Of a DNA stretch of 64,000 nucleotides, positions 52,883 through 61,980 are shown in pieces (within the stretch, counting starts at the first letter, position 1; every line of letters starts with the position of its first letter). The position numbers and the translations under genes were made by a program. This stretch comes from Nonlabens sp. YIK11 (lineage in GTDB: Bacteria; Bacteroidota; Bacteroidia; Flavobacteriales; Flavobacteriaceae), in NCBI RefSeq assembly GCF_001413925.1, contig NZ_LBMJ01000001.1:2334001-2398000 (forward strand), written 5' to 3'. The notes below the pieces were generated by a model that ran no database searches, was not told the origin of the DNA, and saw only the letters and a program-made list of their open reading frames with translations.

Positions 52883-54613
52883 ATGGCGCTTGAATTCATT
52901 GATTTCGCAATCATCATCTCCTTTTTTGCCATTTCACTTATTGTAGGTATCGTCGTTTCCAGACAAAGTTCCAAAAATGCCGATTCCTTTTTCCTTTCTG
53001 GACGCAGCATGCCCTGGTGGTTGCTGGGTGTTTCCATGGTGGCCACTACGTTTGCAGCAGATACTCCTAATCTTGTTGCAGGCATTGTAAGAACCACTGG
53101 AGTCGCTGGAAACTGGGAATGGTGGGCATTTTTACTTACTGGAATGTTGACGGTTTTTTTCTATGCTCGATTATGGCGCAGGAGCGGTATCACTACAGAC
53201 CTTGAGTTTTATGAAATGCGTTATGATGGGAAAAGTGCGGCTTTTTTGAGAGGCTTTAGAGCGATCTACTTAGGTGTGATTTTTAATGTGATCATCATGG
53301 GAACTGTCTGTCTCGCGGCTATTAAAATAGGACATGTCATGTTTGGTTTTAGCGCTGGGCGTACTCTAATCATTGCGAGTGTCGTGACAGTGGCCTATTC
53401 CCTATTGGGTGGTTTGAAGGGTGTATTAATCACAGATTTCATTCAGTTTATCATTGCCATGGTAGGCTCTATATGGGCAACCGTTTACATAATAGATCTA
53501 CCACAAATAGGTGGCATGCAAAACCTGATCACGCATCCCAACGTAGTCGATAAAATCAACCTTCTACCTGATTTCTCAAATACCGATTTACTTATGGGAA
53601 TCTTTATCATTCCTATTGCCGTACAATGGTGGAGCACCTGGTATCCAGGAGCAGAGCCTGGTGGTGGTGGTTATGTAGCACAACGTATGCTGGCTGCCAA
53701 AGATGAAAAGAACGCTACGTGGGCCGTGTTGTTTTTTAATTTGGCACACTATGCCCTACGTCCATGGCCATGGATTATCATAGGTTTAGCTTCCTTAATT
53801 ATTTATCCCAATCTGGATGCCTTAGCCACAGCATTTCCAGACCTAGGATCCCAATTCATTAAAAATGACCTGAGTTATCCTGCCATGCTTACCTTTTTAC
53901 CAGCTGGTTTGTTGGGTCTTGTGGTTACATCGCTGGTTGCGGCGTTCATGAGTACGATTTCTACTCACCTGAATTGGGGATCGAGCTATATCGTGAATGA
54001 TTTTTACGCTAGGTTCATCAATAAGAAAGCTAGCGAAAAACAAAAAATCATCACTGGTCGCTTATCCATCATTATCATGATGATACTTGCTGGTTTGCTC
54101 TCTTTAGTATTGGAAGAGGCAAAAGACGCTTTTGATTTAGTGATACAAATAGGTGCTGGCTCTGGATTACTTTTTATACTTCGCTGGTTCTGGTACCGTA
54201 TCAATCCATGGTCAGAAATCACGGCGATGGTCGTTTCCTTTTTTATGGCTATTGCATTTTTTGTTAACGCAAGAATGGACGCTGTTCTGTTTACAGATAT
54301 TGCAGGTTATGAAAAAATCTGTCTAAACGTCCTAGTCACCAGCATTGCCTGGCTAACCGTAACCTTCTTTACCAGACCTAGTAGTCCAGACACTTTAGCA
54401 GCGTTCAACAAGGCAATCTTTGGCAACGAATCTAAATTTCACAACTTTCAATATAAAACGATAGCCTTTCTATTAGGAGTTGCTGGTGTCTACAGTTTGC
54501 TGTTTTCTTTTGGAAAGCTACTTTATGGAGAGTTGATCATAGGACTTGTACTAATGATTGTTTTCATTGCTTGTTCTATAGGTATCATCAGTATGCGTAA
54601 AAGGCTTTTTTAA
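52883..54613 (+). CDS. Sodium:solute symporter family transporter
   Basis: A 576-residue inner-membrane protein of the SSS family with about 13 hydrophobic helices. FIDFAIIISFFAISLIVGIV starts helix 1; SFFLSGRSMPWWLLGVSMVATTFAADTP is the family helix-2 block (FFLaGR.. Ser/Thr). QWWSTWYPGAEPGGGGYVAQRMLAAKDEKNA corresponds to the cation-site area. GLVVTSLVAAFMSTISTHLNWGSSYIVND (helix 8) is a strong family segment with Ser/Thr for Na+. The substrate is unknown. Divergent from pfkA. Confidence 0.9.
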   Translation: MALEFIDFAIIISFFAISLIVGIVVSRQSSKNADSFFLSGRSMPWWLLGVSMVATTFAADTPNLVAGIVRTTGVAGNWEWWAFLLTGMLTVFFYARLWRRSGITTDLEFYEMRYDGKSAAFLRGFRAIYLGVIFNVIIMGTVCLAAIKIGHVMFGFSAGRTLIIASVVTVAYSLLGGLKGVLITDFIQFIIAMVGSIWATVYIIDLPQIGGMQNLITHPNVVDKINLLPDFSNTDLLMGIFIIPIAVQWWSTWYPGAEPGGGGYVAQRMLAAKDEKNATWAVLFFNLAHYALRPWPWIIIGLASLIIYPNLDALATAFPDLGSQFIKNDLSYPAMLTFLPAGLLGLVVTSLVAAFMSTISTHLNWGSSYIVNDFYARFINKKASEKQKIITGRLSIIIMMILAGLLSLVLEEAKDAFDLVIQIGAGSGLLFILRWFWYRINPWSEITAMVVSFFMAIAFFVNARMDAVLFTDIAGYEKICLNVLVTSIAWLTVTFFTRPSSPDTLAAFNKAIFGNESKFHNFQYKTIAFLLGVAGVYSLLFSFGKLLYGELIIGLVLMIVFIACSIGIISMRKRLF

Positions 54614-54639
54614 TTCAAATTTGGCATTTGAAGATTTTT
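54614..54639 (+). terminator. Possible terminator of the symporter gene
   Basis: Weak 7-bp stem TTCAAAT / ATTTGAA followed by GATTTTTA. Confidence 0.4.
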
Positions 54640-54688
54640 AAACTAGCGCTGATCCGCTAACTTTACAAGCATAGCTTGCTTTCAAGAA

Positions 54689-54707
54689 GCTTCAATCCCT
54701 TTGAAGC
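54689..54707. repeat. Inverted repeat upstream of the second katG
   Basis: GCTTCAA / TTGAAGC, 7 bp with a 5-base loop, about 50 bases before the katG start; could be an operator. Confidence 0.3.
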
Positions 54708-54757
54708 GATAAATTTCATCTTGTTTCTTGCCATTTTACTAATTGAAAAACTTTTTA

Positions 54758-57055
54758 ATGAAACACATTGACAACCCAGAGAACTTAGAGAAATGTCCTT
54801 TCCGCGGTACCAGAATTGGTGGTGCTATAGGTTCTGCACCTAGAACAGACGACTGGTGGCCTAACCGATTACCGGTAGATCTACTGCATCAAGAACAACC
54901 CATATCGAATCCTTTAAGCGATGAAGACTATAATGAGAAGTTCAATCAGATCAACTTTCAAGAATTAAAACAAGACATTAAAAATGCTCTAACAGATTCT
55001 CAAGACTGGTGGCCTGCAGATTACAATAACTATGGCCCTCAAATGATTCGTATGGCCTGGCACTCTGCTGGTACTTACCGCATCGCAGACGGTCGTGGTG
55101 GCGCCGCACAAGGAATGCAGCGTTTTGCTCCTATCAATTCCTGGTGGGACAATGGTAACATTGATAAGTCACGTAGGTTGATGTGGCCAATTAAGAAAAA
55201 ATACGGATCTGCTCTTTCATGGGCAGATTTGATCATCTTAACAGGTAACTGTGCCCTAGAAATCATGAACTTTCCAACTTTTGGTTTTGCAGGTGGTCGT
55301 CGTGATGCGTGGGAACCAGACCGCAGTACCTATTGGGGACCAGAATTTTGGGATGGAAAACCATTTGACGAATCACAAACAGGTGGAGATCGTAAAGGTC
55401 ATCCAGGTGAAATGGTGAATGCTAACTTGCGCTGGGTAGGCGGACCTAAAGAAGAATATCACGATCTTGAAAACCCACTAGCAGCAACGCACTCTAATTT
55501 GATTTATGTAAACCCAGAAGGTCCAGGCGGTAACATGGATCCTATGGATAGCGCTCGTAACATAAGAGAATCATTCAAGCGCATGGCGATGAATGATGAA
55601 GAAACAGTTGCCCTAATTGCAGGTGGACACGCATTTGGTAAAAGTCATGGTGCCGTGCCTGCAGAAAAAATAGGTGCTGCTCCAGAAGCTGCTGGTATTG
55701 AAGAACAAGGCTTTGGATGGCATAATCCAGTAGGAACGGGAAATGCAGAATTTACCAGTACCAACGGTATTGAAGGTTCATGGACGCCTAATCCAACCAA
55801 TTGGGATAATGATTATTTGATCAATCTATTTAAGTATGATTGGAAGCAAAAGAAAAGTCCAGCCGGTGCAGGTCAGTGGACGCCTATAGATCCTGATGCT
55901 CCTAAAACTCCAGATGCCCACATTGACGGTAAAATGGACGACTTGATGATGATGACCTCAGATATAGCGCTTAAAATGGATCCGGAATATCGCAAGGTTT
56001 GTGAGAAATTCATGAGCGATTTTGACTATTTCACGACAGCCTTTTCTAAAGCCTGGTACAAATTAACGCACCGCGACATGGGACCTAAAGATCGTTATCT
56101 AGGTCCAGAGGTTCCAGAAGAAGACTTGTTATGGCAAGATCCAGTTCCGGCTTTGGATCATGACCTGGTCAATGATCACGACATAGAAGACTTAAAGAAT
56201 CAGATATTAGCGAGTGGACTCGGTATTTCGGCATTAGTATCTGCAGCTTGGTCCTCTGCCGCGGTATATAGACATTCTGATAAGCGCGGTGGCGCTAATG
56301 GAGCTCGTATTGCGCTAGAACCACAGAATAACTGGGAAGTCAATCGTCCAGCAGAATTGAATCAAGTGCTCCAAAAATTAAAGGAGATTAAAAATAACTT
56401 CAACTCCAGTCAATCTGGTAACAAAAAAGTTTCACTTGCAGATCTTATCGTTTTAGGAGGTTGCGTCGCTATTGAAAAAGCAGCTAATGATGCTGGTACT
56501 CATGTAAAAGTACCTTTTACTCCTGGACGTATGGATACTACTCAAGAGTTGACTGATGTGGAAAGCTTTGACTGGTTACAACCTGTTTCTGATGGATTTA
56601 GAAATTACCATAATAACAAAGTAGGTTATCACACGTCTTCAGAGCGTATCTTTTTGGATAGAGCTCAATTATTGAATTTGAGCGCTCCAGAATGGACTGT
56701 TTTAGTAGGTGGTTTGCGAGTGCTGGATCAAAATTTTGATCACTCTAAACATGGTGTTTTCACCGAAAGACCAGAACAGTTGACAAACGACTTTTTCCAA
56801 GTCATTACCAGTATGGACTATGAATGGAAGCCTAAGAGTTCCAGCAAAATGCTCTTTGACATCAATAGTAGAGCAAACGGCGAGACCAAATATACCGCGA
56901 CACGATGCGATCTTGTTTTTGGCTCCAACGCACAGCTGCGCAACATAGCAGAGGTTTATGCCACTGATGATGCACAGGAGCGATTTGTGCACGACTTTGT
57001 CAAAGCTTGGGACAAAGTCATGATGTTGGATCGTTATGACGTGAAAAATGATTAA
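54758..57055 (+). CDS. katG: Catalase-peroxidase KatG (second copy)
   Basis: A 765-residue haem peroxidase, similar to the copy at 35834-38104 but distinct. The distal site [18 protein letters not shown] is intact; NLIYVNPEG and [10 protein letters not shown] supply the adduct residues. The proximal motif is [13 protein letters not shown] rather than the usual GGHTFGK. It has an extra segment ([18 protein letters not shown]) absent from the first copy. I start at ATG 54758 ([15 protein letters not shown]), not at TTG 54743. It contains no palindromic repeat: at the place where the first copy has it, the sequence is [15 protein letters not shown]. Ends at a terminator. Confidence 0.97.
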   Translation: MKHIDNPENLEKCPFRGTRIGGAIGSAPRTDDWWPNRLPVDLLHQEQPISNPLSDEDYNEKFNQINFQELKQDIKNALTDSQDWWPADYNNYGPQMIRMAWHSAGTYRIADGRGGAAQGMQRFAPINSWWDNGNIDKSRRLMWPIKKKYGSALSWADLIILTGNCALEIMNFPTFGFAGGRRDAWEPDRSTYWGPEFWDGKPFDESQTGGDRKGHPGEMVNANLRWVGGPKEEYHDLENPLAATHSNLIYVNPEGPGGNMDPMDSARNIRESFKRMAMNDEETVALIAGGHAFGKSHGAVPAEKIGAAPEAAGIEEQGFGWHNPVGTGNAEFTSTNGIEGSWTPNPTNWDNDYLINLFKYDWKQKKSPAGAGQWTPIDPDAPKTPDAHIDGKMDDLMMMTSDIALKMDPEYRKVCEKFMSDFDYFTTAFSKAWYKLTHRDMGPKDRYLGPEVPEEDLLWQDPVPALDHDLVNDHDIEDLKNQILASGLGISALVSAAWSSAAVYRHSDKRGGANGARIALEPQNNWEVNRPAELNQVLQKLKEIKNNFNSSQSGNKKVSLADLIVLGGCVAIEKAANDAGTHVKVPFTPGRMDTTQELTDVESFDWLQPVSDGFRNYHNNKVGYHTSSERIFLDRAQLLNLSAPEWTVLVGGLRVLDQNFDHSKHGVFTERPEQLTNDFFQVITSMDYEWKPKSSSKMLFDINSRANGETKYTATRCDLVFGSNAQLRNIAEVYATDDAQERFVHDFVKAWDKVMMLDRYDVKND

Positions 57056-57076
57056 TTTTTGTAATTCATAAAATTT

Positions 57077-57107
57077 AAAGCTCATCTAGATTGATGGGCT
57101 TTTTTTT
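57077..57107 (+). terminator. Terminator of the second katG
   Basis: Stem AAAGCTCATC / GATGGGCTTT (one G-T pair), 6-base loop, long T-run. Confidence 0.9.
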
Positions 57108-57152
57108 AAATCCGTTTTTCAAACGATTTCCAACAATTTAAATCTATTGAGG

Positions 57153-57857
57153 ATGAACTATTTCGTTGCTACCTTCTTGCTTATTAATGTATTTGCTTAC
57201 TCTCAGAAAACCGTTTATTTAGAAGCTTATGAATATTCTAGAGATAAGAAAGCCCAGCAATTCATTTCGGAAGTTGATTTTGAAGTATTAAGTAATCATG
57301 AAACTCTGGTAGACTCAACGTGGTGGGGTTCAACCTATTCATTCAAAACATCTGAAAAAGAGGTGAATATTCATTACAAAAATGTTTATGGACAAGCCTT
57401 AGATACAGTTATAGAGATTCGTACAAATAATCAAAAAATAGGTATTTGGATAGATAAGTTTCAAGACTATGAATTAGAAACCTTTTTACAAAAATCAATT
57501 GAGGAAAAACTTCCTTGGCAGCTTAAAGAAAAAATATATAGTGAGTTTACAATTTATGATACGAAGATAGAAGTATTTGAATCCGATGGGAGCTACTATT
57601 TGAATTACAGCTTTGAAAGACAATGGCTAAAGAAACCTACCAACATCAGTAATTTTAAAGTTAAATTGAAAGAGGAAAACCTAGTAATTATAAATCATTT
57701 TGAAAAATTAATACGAACTAACTATATAGGTGACCCAAGACTGTTTTCCGGTTACAATTATACCTTAACTGTTGGGGATAAAACTCTCAAATTTGAAAAT
57801 ACAAATACGCTAGGTATAAATATCAGTTCTTTGATGAAACGCTTGGATATAGACTAG
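57153..57857 (+). CDS. Small exported hypothetical protein
   Basis: A 234-residue protein with a signal peptide (MNYFVATFLLINVFAYSQ, cleavage likely near SQ). The mature part is AT-rich in coding and beta-strand rich, with KTVYLEAYEYSRDK, EVLSNHETLVDST, KIEVFESDGSYYLNYSFERQWLKKP. No recognised domain; it resembles many orphan envelope proteins of Flavobacteriaceae. ATG at 57153 is used instead of TTG 57147. It is convergent with the serine hydrolase, with 15 bases between the stops. The base composition is lower in GC than its neighbours and may mark a recent gain. Confidence 0.65.
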   Translation: MNYFVATFLLINVFAYSQKTVYLEAYEYSRDKKAQQFISEVDFEVLSNHETLVDSTWWGSTYSFKTSEKEVNIHYKNVYGQALDTVIEIRTNNQKIGIWIDKFQDYELETFLQKSIEEKLPWQLKEKIYSEFTIYDTKIEVFESDGSYYLNYSFERQWLKKPTNISNFKVKLKEENLVIINHFEKLIRTNYIGDPRLFSGYNYTLTVGDKTLKFENTNTLGINISSLMKRLDID

Positions 57858-57872
57858 ACCTCAGATTAATAT

Positions 57873-59015
57873 TTAATTCATTGAAGCCACTAACAGTTTC
57901 ATGAACGCACCAATCTTACTAGGCTCCAGCCATCTGGTGACAACCACTACGTCATTCTTACGATCTACCACGATAAAATTCCCGCCAAAACCAGCGGCAT
58001 AAAACACCTCTTTATCCACGCCATCCCATTGTCGTTTGCCATCTGTATTGAGCCACCACATAAAACCGTAATTAGGCTCTGGTGTGGAAGAAATTGTAGC
58101 CATCTCTATCCATTCTTTGGAGATCAGTTGTTCGTTCTTCCACTTACCGTTATTGGAAAACAGTAAACCAAATCGCGCCATATCTTCAGTATTGATAAAC
58201 AAACCAGCACCGCTGTGGCCGCCGCCAGTAACACTCTTCATTTGCAGACCGTCGATCGTTTCCCATGCGTCATCATAACCGTACCAGCGCCAGGATCTAG
58301 AAGCGCCTATCTTATCCATAATTCTGTTTCTTAAAACAAGCGGCAGTGGCTCTCTTAAAACCTGTAGCAAACTATAGGCGAGCACATTGACACGCACATC
58401 GTTGTATTCCATAACAGTGCCAGGCGTGGCAGGCGCTGCATATTGCCAATCATCCAGATCACCATCACGTGGTGGCCGGTCTGCCCAGTCCTTACCACCG
58501 TACAAGGTTCCTTGCCAGGCGCTATTTTGCTGTAATAATTGGCTCCAGGTGATCTGGGAATTATGCCTTCCCGCAAACGTGCCGTCCCATACATAATCAG
58601 CTACCGTGTCATTGACATTTTTGATCAATCCGTCATCCACTGCGAGTCCAGCAACCGTGGAAAGAAAACTTTTAGTAACTGAAAATGTCATGTCCACACG
58701 CTTAGTGTCGCCCCAACTTGCTACTAATTTTCCATTCTTCAAAATCATGCCGGCAGGACCGCCACGTTTTTTGGTAGGACCTAAAATCTCATGAAACGGT
58801 TCTGATTTAAAACCGTCTAAAATGGCAATGCGCAAGTCCCTAGAGCCTGAATATTCGTTCGCTTTCGCGAAAGCGATAACATCATCCAGCTTTTCTGGAT
58901 CCATACCAGCATCTTGAACTGATATTTGTTGCCAGATAGCATGACGCTCTGGAAAATAGGTTTGCTGGGCACTGGCACCAATGGCCATAAGCAGAAGAAG
59001 GAAAGTTGATTTCAT
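57873..59015 (-). CDS. Exported serine hydrolase (beta-lactamase class C fold)
   Basis: A 380-residue periplasmic or surface enzyme. Signal peptide: MKSTFLLLLMAIGASAQQTYF. Catalytic Ser-x-x-Lys: MTFSVTKSFLSTVAG (Ser in SVTK). The Tyr of the YxN motif is likely in MEYNDVRVNVLAYSLL, and GGHSGAG takes the KTG-like place. The family includes esterases, D-aminopeptidases and penicillin-binding proteins, so beta-lactam breakdown is not implied. I start at ATG 59015; the frame extends to 59153 but the upstream part would overlap the divergent gene. A palindromic repeat encodes AFAKAN (DDVIAFAKANEYS). Confidence 0.87.
   Translation of the reverse strand: MKSTFLLLLMAIGASAQQTYFPERHAIWQQISVQDAGMDPEKLDDVIAFAKANEYSGSRDLRIAILDGFKSEPFHEILGPTKKRGGPAGMILKNGKLVASWGDTKRVDMTFSVTKSFLSTVAGLAVDDGLIKNVNDTVADYVWDGTFAGRHNSQITWSQLLQQNSAWQGTLYGGKDWADRPPRDGDLDDWQYAAPATPGTVMEYNDVRVNVLAYSLLQVLREPLPLVLRNRIMDKIGASRSWRWYGYDDAWETIDGLQMKSVTGGGHSGAGLFINTEDMARFGLLFSNNGKWKNEQLISKEWIEMATISSTPEPNYGFMWWLNTDGKRQWDGVDKEVFYAAGFGGNFIVVDRKNDVVVVTRWLEPSKIGAFMKLLVASMN
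58860..58875. repeat. Palindromic repeat, copy 14 (inside the serine hydrolase gene)
   Basis: Perfect CGCTTTCGCGAAAGCG, left flank CGTT; on the minus strand read as AFAKA in an N-terminal helix. Confidence 0.95.
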
Positions 59016-59096
59016 AATCTTAAAAATAAGGTTTGTGCGAGAATATCTAGACATCTGAAATCGGCTGAATGCAAACTTTATCCACCGCTTTATACA

Positions 59097-59104
59097 TAAA
59101 TTTG
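59097..59104 (+). promoter_or_regulatory. -7 promoter element touching the FAD-enzyme start
   Basis: TAAATTTG ends four bases before ATG 59109; no -33 TTG at the right distance. Transcription would start at or near the ATG. Confidence 0.4.
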
Positions 59105-59108
59105 CGCC

Positions 59109-60662
59109 ATGATCAAAGAGATACAACTGCGCGTCACATTGCCTGAAGAACAACAGGATCCTGATATCAAAAAAAGAGCTGCGACTTTTTTAGGTGAGGA
59201 TGTATCCCATATTACTGGTGTCGTGGTATTGCGCAAGTCTATTGATGCGCGTAAAAAAATCGTTGTATTCAATTACAAACTTGCGGTTTACATCAATGAA
59301 GACCTTCCTAAGGAATCTGAGTATCACTTTGATTATCAAGATGTTTCCACTGCAAGCGAAATTCATATCATAGGCTTTGGACCTGCGGGAATGTATGCCG
59401 CTTTGCGTTGTATCGAGTTGGGTTACAAACCTGTGGTGCTGGAACGTGGCAAGGATGTTCAAAAACGCCGGCGCGACATCAAGGCCATCAATCAAGATCA
59501 TGTCGTCAATGGTGATTCCAACTATTGTTTTGGAGAAGGTGGCGCTGGAACCTATAGTGATGGCAAACTCTACACGCGCAGTTTAAAACGCGGTGATGTG
59601 AGACGCATCTTTGAAAATCTAGTGTTTCACGGTGCGACCAATGAGATATTGGTAGATGCCCATCCACATATAGGAACGAACAAGCTACCTAAAATTATCC
59701 AGCGGATTAGGGAAACCATCTTGAATTATGGTGGTGAGATTCATTTTGAAACCAAGGTAACTGATTTTGTCATCCAGAAGGATCACATCAAAGCTTTGAT
59801 TCTAGACGATAATCGTGAAATGAAAGTGGAGAAAGTTATTCTCGCCACGGGCCACTCTGCTCGCGATATTTTTGAATTACTACATAAAAAGAATATTGCT
59901 ATTGAGGCAAAGTCCTTTGCTATGGGCGTGCGTGTGGAACATCCACAACATATCATCGACTCCATACAATACAACTGCGGTATGGAGCGGCCAGACTTAC
60001 TGCCTGCAGCGGCGTACAGCCTTGTCCAACAAGTAAAAGGCCGTGGTGTTTACTCGTTCTGTATGTGTCCAGGTGGTTTTATTGTCCCAGCAGCTACTGA
60101 AGCTGGCGAGGTAGTCGTAAACGGTATGTCACCATCAAGAAGAAATAACAAGTTTGCCAACTCTGGTATTGTCGTAGAAATAAATGCCGATGAAGATTTG
60201 AGGTCCTTTGCGCAGCATGGTGCCCTTGCTGGTCTTGAATTTCAAAAAAGTCTAGAACGCATGGCCTTTACGGCTGGTGGCAGGTCGCAAACCGCACCGG
60301 CACAACGATTGACGGACTTTGTGGATGGTAAACTCTCGCCTCAACTTAATGAAAGTTCATATCAGCCAGGATTAGTCAGTGCGCCATTACATAGTTTATT
60401 ACCCAAACATTTGGGCAGCCGATTGCGTAAAGGATTTGAAGCCTTTGGACATAAAATGCATGGTTACAATACTAACGAAGCCAATATTGTAGGTGTGGAA
60501 TCCAGAACTTCTTCACCGGTCAAAATCCCCAGAAATGACACTCTAGAGCATCCACAGATTTCCAATCTATTTCCATGTGGTGAAGGTGGTGGGTATGCCG
60601 GTGGTATTGTAAGCGCCGCCATGGATGGTGAACGATGCGCAGAAGCTGCCATTCAACGCTAG
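59109..60662 (+). CDS. FAD-dependent oxidoreductase (COG2509 type)
   Basis: A 517-residue flavoprotein. The FAD-binding start appears at ~95 (IHIIGFGPAGMYAALRCIELG), followed by VVLERGKDVQKRRRDI and DSNYCFGEGGAGTYSDGKLYTR, a block specific to the COG2509 group. VILATGHSARDIFELL and CPGGFIVPAATEAGEVVVNGMS follow, and FPCGEGGGYAGGIVSAAMDGERCA ends the fold. The first 90 residues are a family N-terminal domain. The substrate is unknown. Members are named uncharacterised FAD-dependent dehydrogenases. Divergent from the serine hydrolase gene. Confidence 0.9.
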   Translation: MIKEIQLRVTLPEEQQDPDIKKRAATFLGEDVSHITGVVVLRKSIDARKKIVVFNYKLAVYINEDLPKESEYHFDYQDVSTASEIHIIGFGPAGMYAALRCIELGYKPVVLERGKDVQKRRRDIKAINQDHVVNGDSNYCFGEGGAGTYSDGKLYTRSLKRGDVRRIFENLVFHGATNEILVDAHPHIGTNKLPKIIQRIRETILNYGGEIHFETKVTDFVIQKDHIKALILDDNREMKVEKVILATGHSARDIFELLHKKNIAIEAKSFAMGVRVEHPQHIIDSIQYNCGMERPDLLPAAAYSLVQQVKGRGVYSFCMCPGGFIVPAATEAGEVVVNGMSPSRRNNKFANSGIVVEINADEDLRSFAQHGALAGLEFQKSLERMAFTAGGRSQTAPAQRLTDFVDGKLSPQLNESSYQPGLVSAPLHSLLPKHLGSRLRKGFEAFGHKMHGYNTNEANIVGVESRTSSPVKIPRNDTLEHPQISNLFPCGEGGGYAGGIVSAAMDGERCAEAAIQR

Positions 60663-60785
60663 GATTTTATTTACAATAACAAAGTAAACCCTTGTCGAAC
60701 GCACGAAAAACAGAACAGAGTTGTAAGTTCTTTTTCACTAAATCTTACCACTACCAAAGCATAAAAGCACGCAACTTTGCAGGCT

Positions 60786-61970
60786 ATGAATCAAAACGCC
60801 ACTGCAGAGCCTAAACTGAGCAATACCGTTCTTTACTTAATGAGTATTTCTGCCGGTCTCGTGGTGGCAAATATTTATTACAATCAGCCGCTGCTGAATT
60901 TAATATCGCAAAATCTAGGCGTTTCTCAGGCTTCAGCTAGTAACGTGGCATTGGCCACACAGTTGGGTTATGCGGCAGGACTACTGATCATTATTCCTTT
61001 AGGCGACAAATTTTCCAACAAGCTCATCCTAAAATATGATTTTTTCATTTTAGTGATTTCCTTATTGGTGACCGCTGTCGCCAGCAATATCTACATTCTT
61101 ATTGCCAGCAGCTTTGTTATAGGATTTGCTTCTGTGATTCCGCAATTGTTTGTTCCCATGGCAGCACGGTTGTCGGAAGAAGCCCATCGTGGCCGTGCCA
61201 TAGGCATCGTTATGAGTGGTTTGCTCATCGGGATACTGGCCAGCCGTACGATTAGTGGTGTTGTAGGTGAATATTTTGGATGGCGAGCCATCTTTTACAT
61301 CGCCGCTGGTTTGATGGTTTTGCTTTTTATTCTACTACATTTTAAGCTACCGAAATTAAATCCAACCTATGAAGGAAGCTATCTAAGCTTATTCAGATCC
61401 ATCGCTCATTATTTCAAAACAGAGCCAACTATACGCGTTGCTGCCTTACGTGGCGGCCTTGGTTTTGCCGCAATTAGTGTCTTTTGGACCACCTTGGTAT
61501 TCCTGCTGGAAGACTCTTTTGGTTACGGCAGCGATGTTGCTGGGTATTTTGGGCTCATAGGTGTTGTAGGCGCGATGGGCGCAACAGTAACCGGTAAGTT
61601 GAACGATACTATGAATAAGTATAACATCATCTTATCGGCGAGTATTATTCTATTGATTTCTTGGATACTGTTTTACTTCTCTGGTAATTCCATCCTAGGA
61701 TTGATAATAGGCGTGGTACTAATCGATCTTGGAATGCAGGCCCTACATATTACCAATCAGAATATCATATTCTCAAAAAACAAAGACGCTAGAAACAGAA
61801 TCAATACCATTTATATGGTAGGATTTTTTGTGGGTGGTGCGTTGGGAACCTTATGTGCTTCCATCGCATGGGAGAACTATGGCTGGCCAGGTGTTTCTGT
61901 TTTAGGAATAGTGCTTTCTGCTGCCATTCTGGGAACTCAGCTCGTTTGGGGCAAGAACGACGATAAGTAA
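60786..61970 (+). CDS. MFS family transporter
   Basis: A 394-residue inner-membrane transporter with 12 hydrophobic helices. Helix 1: VLYLMSISAGLVVANIYYNQPLL, typical of the YdhP/AraJ-like (drug:H+ antiporter) group, followed by VALATQLGYAAGLLIIIPLGDKFSNK, where the loop 2-3 signature G-x-x-x-D-K is seen (PLGDKF). PMAARLSEEAHRGRAIGIVMSGLLIGILASRTISG is the helix 4-5 motif C-like region (Gly-rich). The substrate is unknown. ATG 60786 is used instead of TTG 60777. It is convergent with the metalloprotease with 10 bases between the stops. Confidence 0.9.
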   Translation: MNQNATAEPKLSNTVLYLMSISAGLVVANIYYNQPLLNLISQNLGVSQASASNVALATQLGYAAGLLIIIPLGDKFSNKLILKYDFFILVISLLVTAVASNIYILIASSFVIGFASVIPQLFVPMAARLSEEAHRGRAIGIVMSGLLIGILASRTISGVVGEYFGWRAIFYIAAGLMVLLFILLHFKLPKLNPTYEGSYLSLFRSIAHYFKTEPTIRVAALRGGLGFAAISVFWTTLVFLLEDSFGYGSDVAGYFGLIGVVGAMGATVTGKLNDTMNKYNIILSASIILLISWILFYFSGNSILGLIIGVVLIDLGMQALHITNQNIIFSKNKDARNRINTIYMVGFFVGGALGTLCASIAWENYGWPGVSVLGIVLSAAILGTQLVWGKNDDK

Positions 61971-61980
61971 TTTATGGTCA

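Noticed and set aside
54743..54757. TTG start for the second katG
   Set aside because: An ATG five codons later gives the usual KatG N-terminus; the TTG reading adds only MKNFL.
59016..59153. 46-residue extension of the serine hydrolase
   Set aside because: It would precede a clean signal peptide at 59015 and overlap the start of the divergent FAD-enzyme gene.
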